A stretch of 6,161 nucleotides of DNA from JAUREX01 sp964472135 (GTDB lineage: Bacteria; Pseudomonadota; Alphaproteobacteria; Rhodobacterales; Rhodobacteraceae), in contig CAYYJB010000101.1 of the NCBI GenBank assembly GCA_964472135.1, positions 1-6,161 of the forward strand, written 5' to 3'. Both the position numbers and the translations under genes were made by a program. Below are positions 1-5,561 of this stretch, piece after piece (positions within the stretch are counted from its first letter, which is position 1; every line of letters begins with the position of its first letter). The notes beneath the pieces are model-generated. The model made no database searches. It saw only the letters and a program-made list of their open reading frames with translations, and had not been told where the DNA came from.

Positions 1-23
1 CCGAGAAGGATCTTGCGGAACAT
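1..23 (-). CDS. petC: Cytochrome c1 (bc1 complex), N-terminal fragment
   Basis: Only the first seven codons are visible before the left edge; they read M-F-R-K-I-L-L. A short basic start followed by hydrophobic residues fits the Sec signal peptide of a cytochrome c1 precursor. The identity comes mainly from position: the frame begins just after the petB stop codon, where petC lies in the alphaproteobacterial petABC operon. Cytochrome c1 is the membrane-anchored periplasmic heme subunit that passes electrons from the Rieske protein to cytochrome c. Two in-frame ATGs exist, at 29 and 23. A GGAAAGGA ribosome binding site ends 3 bases before the first and 9 before the second, so the ATG at 23 is preferred. 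No heme-binding motif can be seen in this fragment. Confidence 0.72.
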
Positions 24-42
24 CGTCATCTGTCCTTTCCCG

Positions 43-1371
43 TCACTCGGCCGGCGTGGCCGAGGGGGCCTTGCCGTAATGGGCGTTGAAGTCGTCCTCG
101 ATCGTCGCGGGCTGGGGCGCGGGTTTCTCGATCACGCCCAGAAGCGGCAGGATGATCAGGAAGAAGACGAACCAGTAGGTCGAGGCGATGAGCGAGATCC
201 AGGTATAGATCCCCTCGGCCGGCATCGCGCCCACCCACATCAGCACCATGAAGTCGATGGCGAGCAGCCAGAACCACCACTTGAACATCGGCCGGTAGCG
301 GCCCGAGCGCACCGACGAGGTATCGAGCCACGGCGCCAGCGCCATGACCGCGATCGCCCCGAACATCGCGAGCACGCCGAAGAACTTGGCGTCGACGATC
401 CCGAAGGTCACGAACTCGACCAGCTGCACCGCCCAGACATCGCCCGTGAAGGCGCGCAGGATCGCGTAGAAGGGCAGGAAGTACCACTCCGGCACGATAT
501 GGGCGGGCGTCACCAGCGGGTTGGCCTCGATGTAGTTGTCGGGGTGGCCGAGGAAGTTCGGCATGAAGCCCACGATCGCGAAGAACACCGCGAGGATGAT
601 CGCGAGCGCGAAGAGATCCTTGATGACGTAGTAGGGCCAGAAAGGCACTGTATCCTTCTGCGCCTCCTGCTTCGATCCGCGCCGCACCTCGACCCCGGTC
701 GGGTTGTTGTTGCCCGTGGTGTGGAAGGCCCAGATGTGCACCGCAACAAGGCCCGCGATCACGAAGGGCAGCAGATAATGGAGCGAGAAGAAGCGGTTGA
801 GGGTCGCGTTGTCGACGGCCGGCCCGCCCAGCAGCCATTCCTGGATCGTGCCGCCGATGCCCGGGATCGCGCCGAAGAGGCCGGTGATGACTGTCGCGCC
901 CCAGAAGGACATCTGACCCCAGGGAAGGACGTAGCCCATGAAGGCCGTCGCCATCATCGCGAGGTAGATCAGCATCCCGATGATCCAGGTGATCTCGCGC
1001 GGGGATTTGTAGGAGCCGTAATAGAGCCCGCGGAAGATGTGCAGATAGACCGCGACGAAGAAGAGCGAGGCGCCGTTCTGGTGAATGTAGCGGATCATGT
1101 GCCCGCCGTTCACGTTGCGCATGATGTGCTCGACCGAGGCAAAGGCCATGTCGGCGTGGGGCGTGTAGTGCATGACGAGCACGATCCCCGTGATGATCTG
1201 CAGCGCGAGGCAGAAGGTCAGCACGATGCCCCAGATCCACATCCAGTTGAGGTTGCGGGGGGTGGGGATCATCAGCGTGTCGTAGAGAAGCCCCGCGATC
1301 GGCAGGCGGCGATGGAGCCACTTCTCGCCGTTCGAGCGGGGTTCGTAATGGTCGTGGGGAATGCCGCCCAT
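43..1371 (-). CDS. petB: Cytochrome b, ubiquinol-cytochrome c reductase (complex III)
   Basis: A 442-residue integral membrane protein that oxidises ubiquinol at the Qo site and reduces quinone at the Qi site through two b hemes, helping build the proton gradient. The four axial heme ligands are at H97, H111, H198 and H212, the same numbers as in Rhodobacter sphaeroides. The Qo-site PEWY motif is at 294-297, with E295 present. Eight hydrophobic helices are expected and the composition agrees. The N-terminus (MGGIPHDHYEPR) and the C-terminal tail (EKPAPQPATIEDDFNAHY) match the full-length alphaproteobacterial form, not the split b6/subunit IV form. The ATG lies 10 bases after the petA stop, and its GAGGA ribosome binding site overlaps that stop codon, suggesting coupled translation. 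It sits between petA and petC in the bc1 operon. Identification is very secure. Confidence 0.98.
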   Translation of the reverse strand: MGGIPHDHYEPRSNGEKWLHRRLPIAGLLYDTLMIPTPRNLNWMWIWGIVLTFCLALQIITGIVLVMHYTPHADMAFASVEHIMRNVNGGHMIRYIHQNGASLFFVAVYLHIFRGLYYGSYKSPREITWIIGMLIYLAMMATAFMGYVLPWGQMSFWGATVITGLFGAIPGIGGTIQEWLLGGPAVDNATLNRFFSLHYLLPFVIAGLVAVHIWAFHTTGNNNPTGVEVRRGSKQEAQKDTVPFWPYYVIKDLFALAIILAVFFAIVGFMPNFLGHPDNYIEANPLVTPAHIVPEWYFLPFYAILRAFTGDVWAVQLVEFVTFGIVDAKFFGVLAMFGAIAVMALAPWLDTSSVRSGRYRPMFKWWFWLLAIDFMVLMWVGAMPAEGIYTWISLIASTYWFVFFLIILPLLGVIEKPAPQPATIEDDFNAHYGKAPSATPAE

Positions 1372-1381
1372 GGTCGTTTCC

Positions 1382-1942
1382 TCAGCCCAGTTTGATCGTT
1401 GACTCGTCGACGAATTCGGCGACGGGGATGTGCAGGTTCTGCGGTGCGGGCCCGCGACGGATGCGGCCCGAGGTGTCGTAGTGCGACCCGTGGCAGGGGC
1501 AGAACCAGCCGCCGAAATCGCCCGCCCCGTCGCCGATCGGCACGCAGCCGAGATGGGTGCAGACCCCGCTCATCACCAGCCACTCGCCGGCCTCGTCCAT
1601 CGCGCGGTTGGCGTCCGAGGCGTCGGTGCCCGCACGGTTGGGGTTCTGCGAGGAGGTGTCGATCAGCTCACCCAGTTCGACGGCGCGCGCGGCCTCGATC
1701 TCTTCCTCGGTGCGGCGCCGGATGAAGACGGGCTTGCCGAGATACTTGACGGTCAGCTGCGTGCCGACCTCGATCGCGCTCACGTCGATGAAGATCGACG
1801 ACAGCGCCTGCACGTCGGCCGAGGGGTTCATCTGGTTCACGAGCGGCCAGACGGCCGCCCCGGCCGCGACGGCACCCGCGCCTGCGGTGGCGAAGTAAAG
1901 AAAATCGCGGCGATTGCCGGCGGGGTCTTCTGCTTGGGCCAA
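1382..1942 (-). CDS. petA: Rieske iron-sulfur subunit of cytochrome bc1 complex
   Basis: A 186-residue Rieske [2Fe-2S] protein that takes an electron from ubiquinol at the Qo site of cytochrome b and carries it to cytochrome c1. Residues 11-33 form a twin-arginine signal anchor (RRDFLYFATAG followed by an Ala/Gly-rich hydrophobic stretch), which in this family stays uncleaved and holds the protein in the membrane. The cluster motifs are CTHLGC at 128-133 and CPCHGSHYD at 148-156. The ligands are C128, H130, C148 and H151, with C133-C150 as the expected disulfide; S153 and Y155, which tune the redox potential, are present. Residues around 96-115 form an extra loop that bacterial bc1 proteins have. 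The start is TTG: it sits 8 bases after AAGGAG, and an in-frame TGA lies two codons upstream, excluding a longer form. It is the first gene of petABC. S125 stands where R. sphaeroides has Trp, a position that seems variable. Confidence 0.97.
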   Translation of the reverse strand: MAQAEDPAGNRRDFLYFATAGAGAVAAGAAVWPLVNQMNPSADVQALSSIFIDVSAIEVGTQLTVKYLGKPVFIRRRTEEEIEAARAVELGELIDTSSQNPNRAGTDASDANRAMDEAGEWLVMSGVCTHLGCVPIGDGAGDFGGWFCPCHGSHYDTSGRIRRGPAPQNLHIPVAEFVDESTIKLG

Positions 1943-1950
1943 CGGTCACA

Positions 1951-1956
1951 CTCCTT
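1951..1956 (-). promoter_or_regulatory. Ribosome binding site that fixes the petA TTG start
   Basis: The minus strand reads AAGGAG here, 8 bases before the TTG at 1942. No ATG lies in frame, and a TGA stop sits between this site and the TTG in the petA frame. A GTG closer to the site is in another frame. The site therefore supports TTG as the true initiation codon. Confidence 0.75.
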
Positions 1957-2070
1957 CGACTGGCCGTCCGGCGCAGAGGCCGCCTGAGCCCCTGACCGAA
2001 CGGCGCGCGCCGGTTTCCGACCGACGCGCCTGTGTTCGGGCGGGGTTTTAGCCCTGCGACCGGCAAGCGT

Positions 2071-2103
2071 CCAGAGGCCAAATGCCTCAGGTTGCGCGCA
2101 ACC
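2071..2103 (-). terminator. Overlapping hairpins after the GST gene, possible terminator
   Basis: Beginning 12 bases past the GST stop codon, the minus strand meets a perfect 14-base palindrome (GGTTGCGCGCAACC, 2090-2103). It is followed at once by a stem of GAGGC and GCCTC (2074-2078 and 2084-2088, 5-base loop). That stem extends by two further G-C pairs past a single mismatch, reaching 2071 and 2091. The outer pairs share bases with the palindrome, so the two folds compete. No run of T follows, so this is not a classical intrinsic terminator. It could slow or end transcription leaving the GST gene, or be a protein-binding site. Confidence 0.35.
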
Positions 2104-2115
2104 GACCGGCCACGC

Positions 2116-2730
2116 TCAGGCCGCGGGCGGGCGCGTCGCGACCATCGCGGGCCGGGCGGCAAAGGTCGCGTCCCACGCCGCGAGGCCAGGCCGCGTCGCG
2201 CGCCAGTTGCGGGCGTCGTGCCGGAAATCGACGTAGCCCAGCGCACAGCCGAGCGCGATCTGACCCATGCAGAGCGGCCCCGACAGATACGGCAGCCAGC
2301 GCGCCTCGATCATGTCGAGCGCGCGGGAAACCTTGGACCACTGCCCCTCGACCCAGGCGGGCAGGCGGATTTCCTCGGGGCGCAGGCGGTTCTCGTAGAC
2401 CATGAGGATCGCGGCATCGACCATGCCGTCGGCCATGGCCTCGAGCGTCAGCGTCTCCCACAACCGGGGCGCGGCGGGATAGAGGCCGGCCTTCGCGCGA
2501 TCATCGAGATAGCGGCAGATCACCCGGCTGTCGAACAGCGCGGGGCCATCGGGGCGCTCGAGCGCGGGGATCTTGCCGAGCGGGTTCTGCGCCACCGGCA
2601 TCGTGCCCGGATCGATCGGCGACCCCGCCGCGGGCAGGAGCGCGACATCCGCGCTCTGGCCCGTTTCGGCCAGCAGCACCATGACCTTGCGCACATAGGG
2701 TGACGTCGGGGAGTGGTGGAGTTTGAGCAT
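2116..2730 (-). CDS. Glutathione S-transferase, YibF-like
   Basis: A 204-residue cytosolic glutathione S-transferase family protein. The thioredoxin-like N-terminal domain (about 1-80) opens with MLKLHHSPTSPYVRKV, where S7 or S10 is the likely thiol-activating residue. It carries the glutathione-contact loop NPLGKIPAL (49-57, cis-Pro at 55) and the D68-S69 pair of the FDSRVICRYLD segment. The helical C-terminal domain starts near residue 90, and its ALGYVDFR segment followed by a Trp (163-176) resembles E. coli YibF. The substrate is unknown. The start is the ATG with AAGGAGGT 4 bases before it; the same frame stays open far upstream, but that part lies opposite pgsA, moaD and moaE and is not real coding sequence. 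The gene is divergent from pgsA and runs in the same direction as petABC downstream, without any obvious functional tie to either. Confidence 0.93.
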   Translation of the reverse strand: MLKLHHSPTSPYVRKVMVLLAETGQSADVALLPAAGSPIDPGTMPVAQNPLGKIPALERPDGPALFDSRVICRYLDDRAKAGLYPAAPRLWETLTLEAMADGMVDAAILMVYENRLRPEEIRLPAWVEGQWSKVSRALDMIEARWLPYLSGPLCMGQIALGCALGYVDFRHDARNWRATRPGLAAWDATFAARPAMVATRPPAA

Positions 2731-2832
2731 CGCGACCTCCTTGGCTGCTCTGCTTATTGCACCGCACGGCAGGCGCGGCAACGGGCGGTGCTGCCCCTTT
2801 CGCGGCCGGTGGCGGTGGGATATGGATGGCGC
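2731..2832. promoter_or_regulatory. Divergent GST / pgsA intergenic region
   Basis: These 102 bases must hold promoters for both the minus-strand GST gene and the plus-strand pgsA-moaDE cluster. For GST, a weak candidate on the minus strand is TTGCCG (2776-2781) and CAATAA (2754-2759), separated by 16 bases; the -10 match is poor. No clear sigma-70-like pair was found for pgsA. The large GST ribosome binding site (AAGGAGGT) occupies 2735-2742. Confidence 0.35.
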
Positions 2833-3459
2833 ATGCGCTGGACGGTTCCGAATATTCTCACGGTTCTGCGCCTGGTGGCCGCGCCGGGTGTGGCGCTGAT
2901 GTTCCTCTATTTCAGCCGGCCGTGGGCCGACTGGTTCGCGCTCGCGCTCTTCATCGGGGCGGCGATCACGGACTGGTTCGACGGCTATCTCGCGCGCGCC
3001 TGGCAGCAGCAGACGCGCTTTGGCACCATGCTCGACCCGATCGCCGACAAGGCGATGGTGGTGATCGCGATCATGGTCATCACCGGCTATTCGGGGATGA
3101 ACCCCTGGCTCATCATTCCGGCGGCGGCGATCCTCTTTCGCGAGGTGTTCGTCTCGGGCCTGCGCGAATTTCTCGGAGACCGGGCTGCGCTCCTGAAGGT
3201 CACGCCGCTTGCCAAGTGGAAGACGACCTCGCAGATGGTCGCGATCGGCGTCCTCTTCCTCGGGACGGGGCTCGCCTATGTCGAGGCCGGGCGGCCGCCG
3301 CGGGCGGGCGAGGGCGAATTGCCCTCGACCATCAGCGCGGCGGGGATGGCGACGGGGGCGGGCCTCGTGCTCATCTGGATCGCGGCGGCGTTGACGCTGG
3401 CGACGGGCTGGGACTATCTGCGCAAGGCGTTGCCGCATCTGCGCGACGACGGCAGATGA
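2833..3459 (+). CDS. pgsA: CDP-diacylglycerol--glycerol-3-phosphate 3-phosphatidyltransferase
   Basis: A 208-residue inner-membrane enzyme that joins CDP-diacylglycerol and glycerol 3-phosphate to make phosphatidylglycerophosphate, the committed step towards phosphatidylglycerol and cardiolipin. The full CDP-alcohol phosphatidyltransferase signature is present: D47, D50, G51, A54, R55, G64, D68 and D72, inside TDWFDGYLAR and GTMLDPIADK. These acidic residues bind the metal and activate the glycerol hydroxyl. Hydrophobic segments lie near 10-27, 34-46, 74-86, 91-103, 134-150 and 170-191. The start MRWTVPNILTVLR is typical of PgsA; the frame is open upstream, but that extension does not look like the family. 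The ribosome binding site is weak (GGTGGGA, well upstream). The stop codon overlaps the possible ATG of moaD. E. coli and many relatives have uvrC just before pgsA; here a divergent GST gene takes that place. Confidence 0.96.
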   Translation: MRWTVPNILTVLRLVAAPGVALMFLYFSRPWADWFALALFIGAAITDWFDGYLARAWQQQTRFGTMLDPIADKAMVVIAIMVITGYSGMNPWLIIPAAAILFREVFVSGLREFLGDRAALLKVTPLAKWKTTSQMVAIGVLFLGTGLAYVEAGRPPRAGEGELPSTISAAGMATGAGLVLIWIAAALTLATGWDYLRKALPHLRDDGR

Positions 3460-3479
3460 TCTCGGGGGGCGATGGGCCG

Positions 3480-3734
3480 GTGACGACGATCGAGGTTCTC
3501 TATTTCGCGTGGCTGCGCGAACGGATCGGCGCGGGGCGCGAGCGGATCGCGACCGACGCGGCCGACGTGCGCGCCCTGATCGCGCAGCTGCGCGCGATGG
3601 ATGACCGGCACGCGGCCGCCTTCGCCGATGTCGCGGCGGTGCGGGTGGCGCTCGACCAGGACCTCGCGGATCTCGACGCGCCGCTTGCGGGCGTGCGCGA
3701 GGTCGCCTTCTTTCCGCCGATGACGGGGGGCTGA
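3480..3734 (+). CDS. moaD: Molybdopterin synthase small subunit (sulfur carrier MoaD)
   Basis: An 84-residue ubiquitin-fold sulfur carrier of molybdenum cofactor synthesis. Its C-terminal glycine is adenylated and thiocarboxylated, then inserted into MoaE to deliver sulfur to precursor Z (cyclic pyranopterin monophosphate). Supporting features are the opening beta strand IEVLYFAWLRERIG, the middle VRVALDQDLAD segment and the diagnostic ending EVAFFPPMTGG with the terminal Gly-Gly. Two starts are possible. An ATG at 3456 overlaps the pgsA stop codon (ATGA) but has no visible ribosome binding site and would add eight residues, MISGGDGP, that are unusual for the family. The GTG at 3480 gives the usual length and follows a GGGGGG tract, so I chose it. 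moaE begins 4 bases after the stop, so the two subunits are surely co-translated. Confidence 0.92.
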   Translation: MTTIEVLYFAWLRERIGAGRERIATDAADVRALIAQLRAMDDRHAAAFADVAAVRVALDQDLADLDAPLAGVREVAFFPPMTGG

Positions 3735-3738
3735 GGGG

Positions 3739-4179
3739 GTGGGCGTCCGGGTCCAGGCCGAAGCCTTCGATTTCGGCGCCGAGGCGGCGGCCTTCGGGCG
3801 GGGGCTTGCCGATGTCGGCGCCATCGTCACCTTCAGCGGCATCGTGCGCGAGGATGGCGGCACGCTGTCGGAGATGGTGATCGAGCATTACCCGGGCATG
3901 ACCGAGCGCGCGCTCGGCGCCATCCGCGACGAGGCGATGGCCCGCTTCGGGCTGGCGGACGCGCTGGTGATCCACCGCTTCGGACCGATGCGGCCGGGCG
4001 ATCAGATCATGATGGTCGCGACCGCCGCGCGCCACCGCGCCGATGCATTTGCCGCGGCCGAGTTCCTGATGGATTACCTGAAGTCGCGCGCCCCCTTCTG
4101 GAAGAAGGAGACGCGCCCCGAGGGTGCAAGCTGGGTTGCCGCCAAGGACGCGGACGAGGCCGCGCTGGGGCGCTGGTAG
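3739..4179 (+). CDS. moaE: Molybdopterin synthase catalytic (large) subunit MoaE
   Basis: A 146-residue cytosolic enzyme which, paired with two MoaD, converts cyclic pyranopterin monophosphate to molybdopterin by adding the dithiolene sulfurs. Family motifs are clear: FSGIVRE (32-38), IEHYPGMTERAL (48-59), the core IHRFGPMRPGDQ (78-89), ARHRADAF (97-104) and KSRAPFWKKE (115-124). K115 and K122 have the spacing of the active-site lysines K119 and K126 of E. coli MoaE; the end PEGASWVAAKD is also typical. The start is GTG, giving MGVRVQAEAFDF at the expected position; a GGGGGG tract ends 8 bases before it. It is last in the pgsA-moaD-moaE cluster and ends 21 bases from the stop of icd on the opposite strand, with no strong terminator between them. 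Confidence 0.97.
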   Translation: MGVRVQAEAFDFGAEAAAFGRGLADVGAIVTFSGIVREDGGTLSEMVIEHYPGMTERALGAIRDEAMARFGLADALVIHRFGPMRPGDQIMMVATAARHRADAFAAAEFLMDYLKSRAPFWKKETRPEGASWVAAKDADEAALGRW

Positions 4180-4200
4180 CGCGCCCCGGCGCCTCTCGCC

Positions 4201-5415
4201 TCAGCCCTTCAGCGCGCGGTTGAGGTATTCGTCGACCTTCTCGAGATAGCCCATCGTCGAGAGCCACGTCTGCCCCGGCCCGACGAGCTGCGCGAGGTCC
4301 TTCGTCATGAACCCGTCCTCGACCGTCTGGACCGTCACCCGCTCGAGCGTCTCGGCGAAGTTCAGCAGCGCCGCGTTGCCGTCGAGCTTGGCGCGGTGCT
4401 TGAGGCCGCCGGTCCAGGCGTAGATCGAGGCGATCGAGTTCGTCGATGTCTCCTTGCCCTTCTGATGCTCGCGGAAGTGGCGCGTGACGGTGCCGTGCGC
4501 GGCCTCGGCCTCGACCGTCTTGCCGTCGGGCGTCATCAGGACCGAGGTCATCAGGCCGAGCGAGCCGAACCCCTGCGCGACCGTATCGGACTGCACGTCG
4601 CCGTCATAGTTCTTGCACGCCCAGACATAGCCCCCCGACCACTTCAGCGCCGAGGCCACCATGTCGTCGATCAGCCGGTGCTCGTAATGGATGCCCTTGG
4701 CCTTGAAGGCGGCCTCGAATTCCTCCTCGTAGACCTTCTGGAAGAGATCCTTGAAGCGGCCGTCGTAGATCTTGAGGATCGTGTTCTTGGTCGAGAGGTA
4801 GACCGGCCAGCCGAGCGCCAGGCCATAGTTCATGCTCGCCCGCGCGAAATCGATGATCGACTGGTCGAGGTTGTACATCGCCATGTAGACGCCCGAACCG
4901 GGCGCGTCGAAGACCTCGCGCTCGATCACGGTGCCGTCCTCGCCCACGAACTTCATGCTGAGCTTGCCCTTGCCGGGAAAGCGGAAGTCGGTCGCGCGGT
5001 ACTGGTCGCCGAAGGCATGGCGGCCGACGACGATGGGCTGCGTCCAGCCCGGCACGAGGCGCGGCACGTTGCGGCAGATGATCGGCTGGCGGAAGATCAC
5101 GCCGCCCAGGATGTTGCGGATCGTGCCGTTGGGCGATTTCCACATCTGCTTCAGGCCGAACTCGCGGACGCGGTCCTCGTCGGCGGTGATGGTGGCGCAT
5201 TTCACGCCCACGCCGTGCTGGCGGATCGCATGGGCCGCATCGATCGTGATCTGATCGTTGGTCCGGTCGCGCTCCTCGATGCCGAGGTCGTAGTATTTCA
5301 GGTCGATGTCGAGATAGGGCAGGATCAGCTTCTTCTTGATGAAATCCCAGATGATCCGGGTCATCTCGTCCCCGTCGAGCTCGACGACGGGATTGGCCAC
5401 CTTGATCTTGGTCAT
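4201..5415 (-). CDS. icd: NADP-dependent isocitrate dehydrogenase, eukaryote-like dimeric type
   Basis: A 404-residue TCA-cycle enzyme that oxidatively decarboxylates isocitrate to 2-oxoglutarate, with NADPH as product. It belongs to the subfamily shared by alphaproteobacteria and mitochondria, not the E. coli Icd type. Isocitrate ligands are present: T77, S94, N96, R100, R109, R132 and Y139; R132 falls at the same number as the well-known Arg132 of human IDH1. K210, D250, D273 and D277 match the catalytic lysine and metal-binding aspartates. HGTVTRH at 307-313 contains the Arg-His pair that selects NADP over NAD. The N-terminus MTKIKVANPVVELDGDEMTR matches the family, and the ATG has GGAG 10 bases upstream. 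It is probably transcribed alone, from the 146-base gap upstream. Its end converges with moaE. A long open frame on the opposite strand is a codon-bias artefact. Confidence 0.98.
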   Translation of the reverse strand: MTKIKVANPVVELDGDEMTRIIWDFIKKKLILPYLDIDLKYYDLGIEERDRTNDQITIDAAHAIRQHGVGVKCATITADEDRVREFGLKQMWKSPNGTIRNILGGVIFRQPIICRNVPRLVPGWTQPIVVGRHAFGDQYRATDFRFPGKGKLSMKFVGEDGTVIEREVFDAPGSGVYMAMYNLDQSIIDFARASMNYGLALGWPVYLSTKNTILKIYDGRFKDLFQKVYEEEFEAAFKAKGIHYEHRLIDDMVASALKWSGGYVWACKNYDGDVQSDTVAQGFGSLGLMTSVLMTPDGKTVEAEAAHGTVTRHFREHQKGKETSTNSIASIYAWTGGLKHRAKLDGNAALLNFAETLERVTVQTVEDGFMTKDLAQLVGPGQTWLSTMGYLEKVDEYLNRALKG

Positions 5416-5486
5416 GCTGCAAAGTCTCCGGGAGCGTGGATTCGTCCGCGCGCGGTCTAGCGCAAAAGCCCGGCGCCGGGAAGCAC

Positions 5487-5517
5487 CGTATGCCGTTGTA
5501 TACGCAATTTGCCGCAG
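5487..5517 (-). promoter_or_regulatory. AT-richer operator-like patch upstream of icd
   Basis: This stretch stands out in the GC-rich gap 70-100 bases before the icd start. It contains the inverted repeat CGTAT (5487-5491) and ATACG (5500-5504), and the plus strand carries TTTGCC twice in a 10-base period (from about 5508 to 5523). On the minus strand, TATACA overlaps the inverted repeat and could serve as a -10 element, but I see no good -35 partner. The placement fits an icd promoter or operator; no regulator can be named from the sequence. Confidence 0.3.
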
Positions 5518-5522
5518 TTTGC

Positions 5523-5544
5523 CCGACGATCGGCGGATCGTCGG
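5523..5544 (-). terminator. Perfect 9-bp hairpin after the hydrolase gene
   Basis: Arms CCGACGATC and GATCGTCGG are perfectly complementary around a 4-base loop, beginning 17 bases beyond the hydrolase stop codon. A smaller stem, ACGA and TCGT, sits next to it at 5545-5556. This is where the terminator of the hydrolase transcript would be expected. No T-run follows on the minus strand, so it would be a hairpin-only or factor-assisted terminator, or it may protect the 3' end of the message. A binding site in the icd upstream region is the alternative. Confidence 0.45.
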
Positions 5545-5561
5545 ACGAAGCGTCGTAGGCC

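Larger units (their letters stand above)
1943..2115 (-). promoter_or_regulatory. petABC leader region, probable promoter location
   Basis: This 173-base gap lies between the stop of the upstream GST gene and the petA start, all read on the minus strand. It should hold the petABC promoter unless the GST gene reads through. I could not find a convincing -35/-10 pair. The visible structures are a 12-base palindrome CGGCGCGCGCCG at 2001-2012, a 14-base palindrome GGTTGCGCGCAACC at 2090-2103 and a hairpin at 2071-2091. An AT-richer patch (CTAAAAC on the minus strand, near 2045-2051) is the most likely place for DNA melting, but that is only a guess. No small gene is evident. Confidence 0.4.

Noticed and set aside
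13..1395. Long plus-strand open frame (460 codons) opposite petB
   Set aside because: The product is an Asp/Glu/Arg/His-rich low-complexity chain with no recognisable domain. It mirrors petB codons exactly and results from GC-biased third positions.
2731..4035. N-terminal extension of the GST frame, running opposite pgsA, moaD and moaE
   Set aside because: The frame is open for 435 codons before the GST ATG, but the translation is Arg/Pro-rich without domain features, while three well-recognised genes lie on the other strand. The strong ribosome binding site is at 2735-2742, directly before the GST ATG.
4180..4200. Possible shared terminator between moaE and icd
   Set aside because: The GCGCC/GGCGC inverted repeat at 4181-4192 leaves only a 4-bp stem when a proper loop is allowed, and no T-run follows on either strand.
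4396..5460. 354-codon plus-strand open frame opposite icd
   Set aside because: It is an antisense shadow of icd with composition like the frame opposite petB, and no family resemblance. It spans the icd promoter gap without a start signal of its own.
5469..5480. CCCGGCGCCGGG palindrome followed by CTTTTG on the minus strand, resembling a terminator
   Set aside because: It folds to a 4-bp stem only, the T-run is short, and it lies in the icd leader where a terminator would need an attenuation mechanism for which I see no leader peptide or alternative fold.
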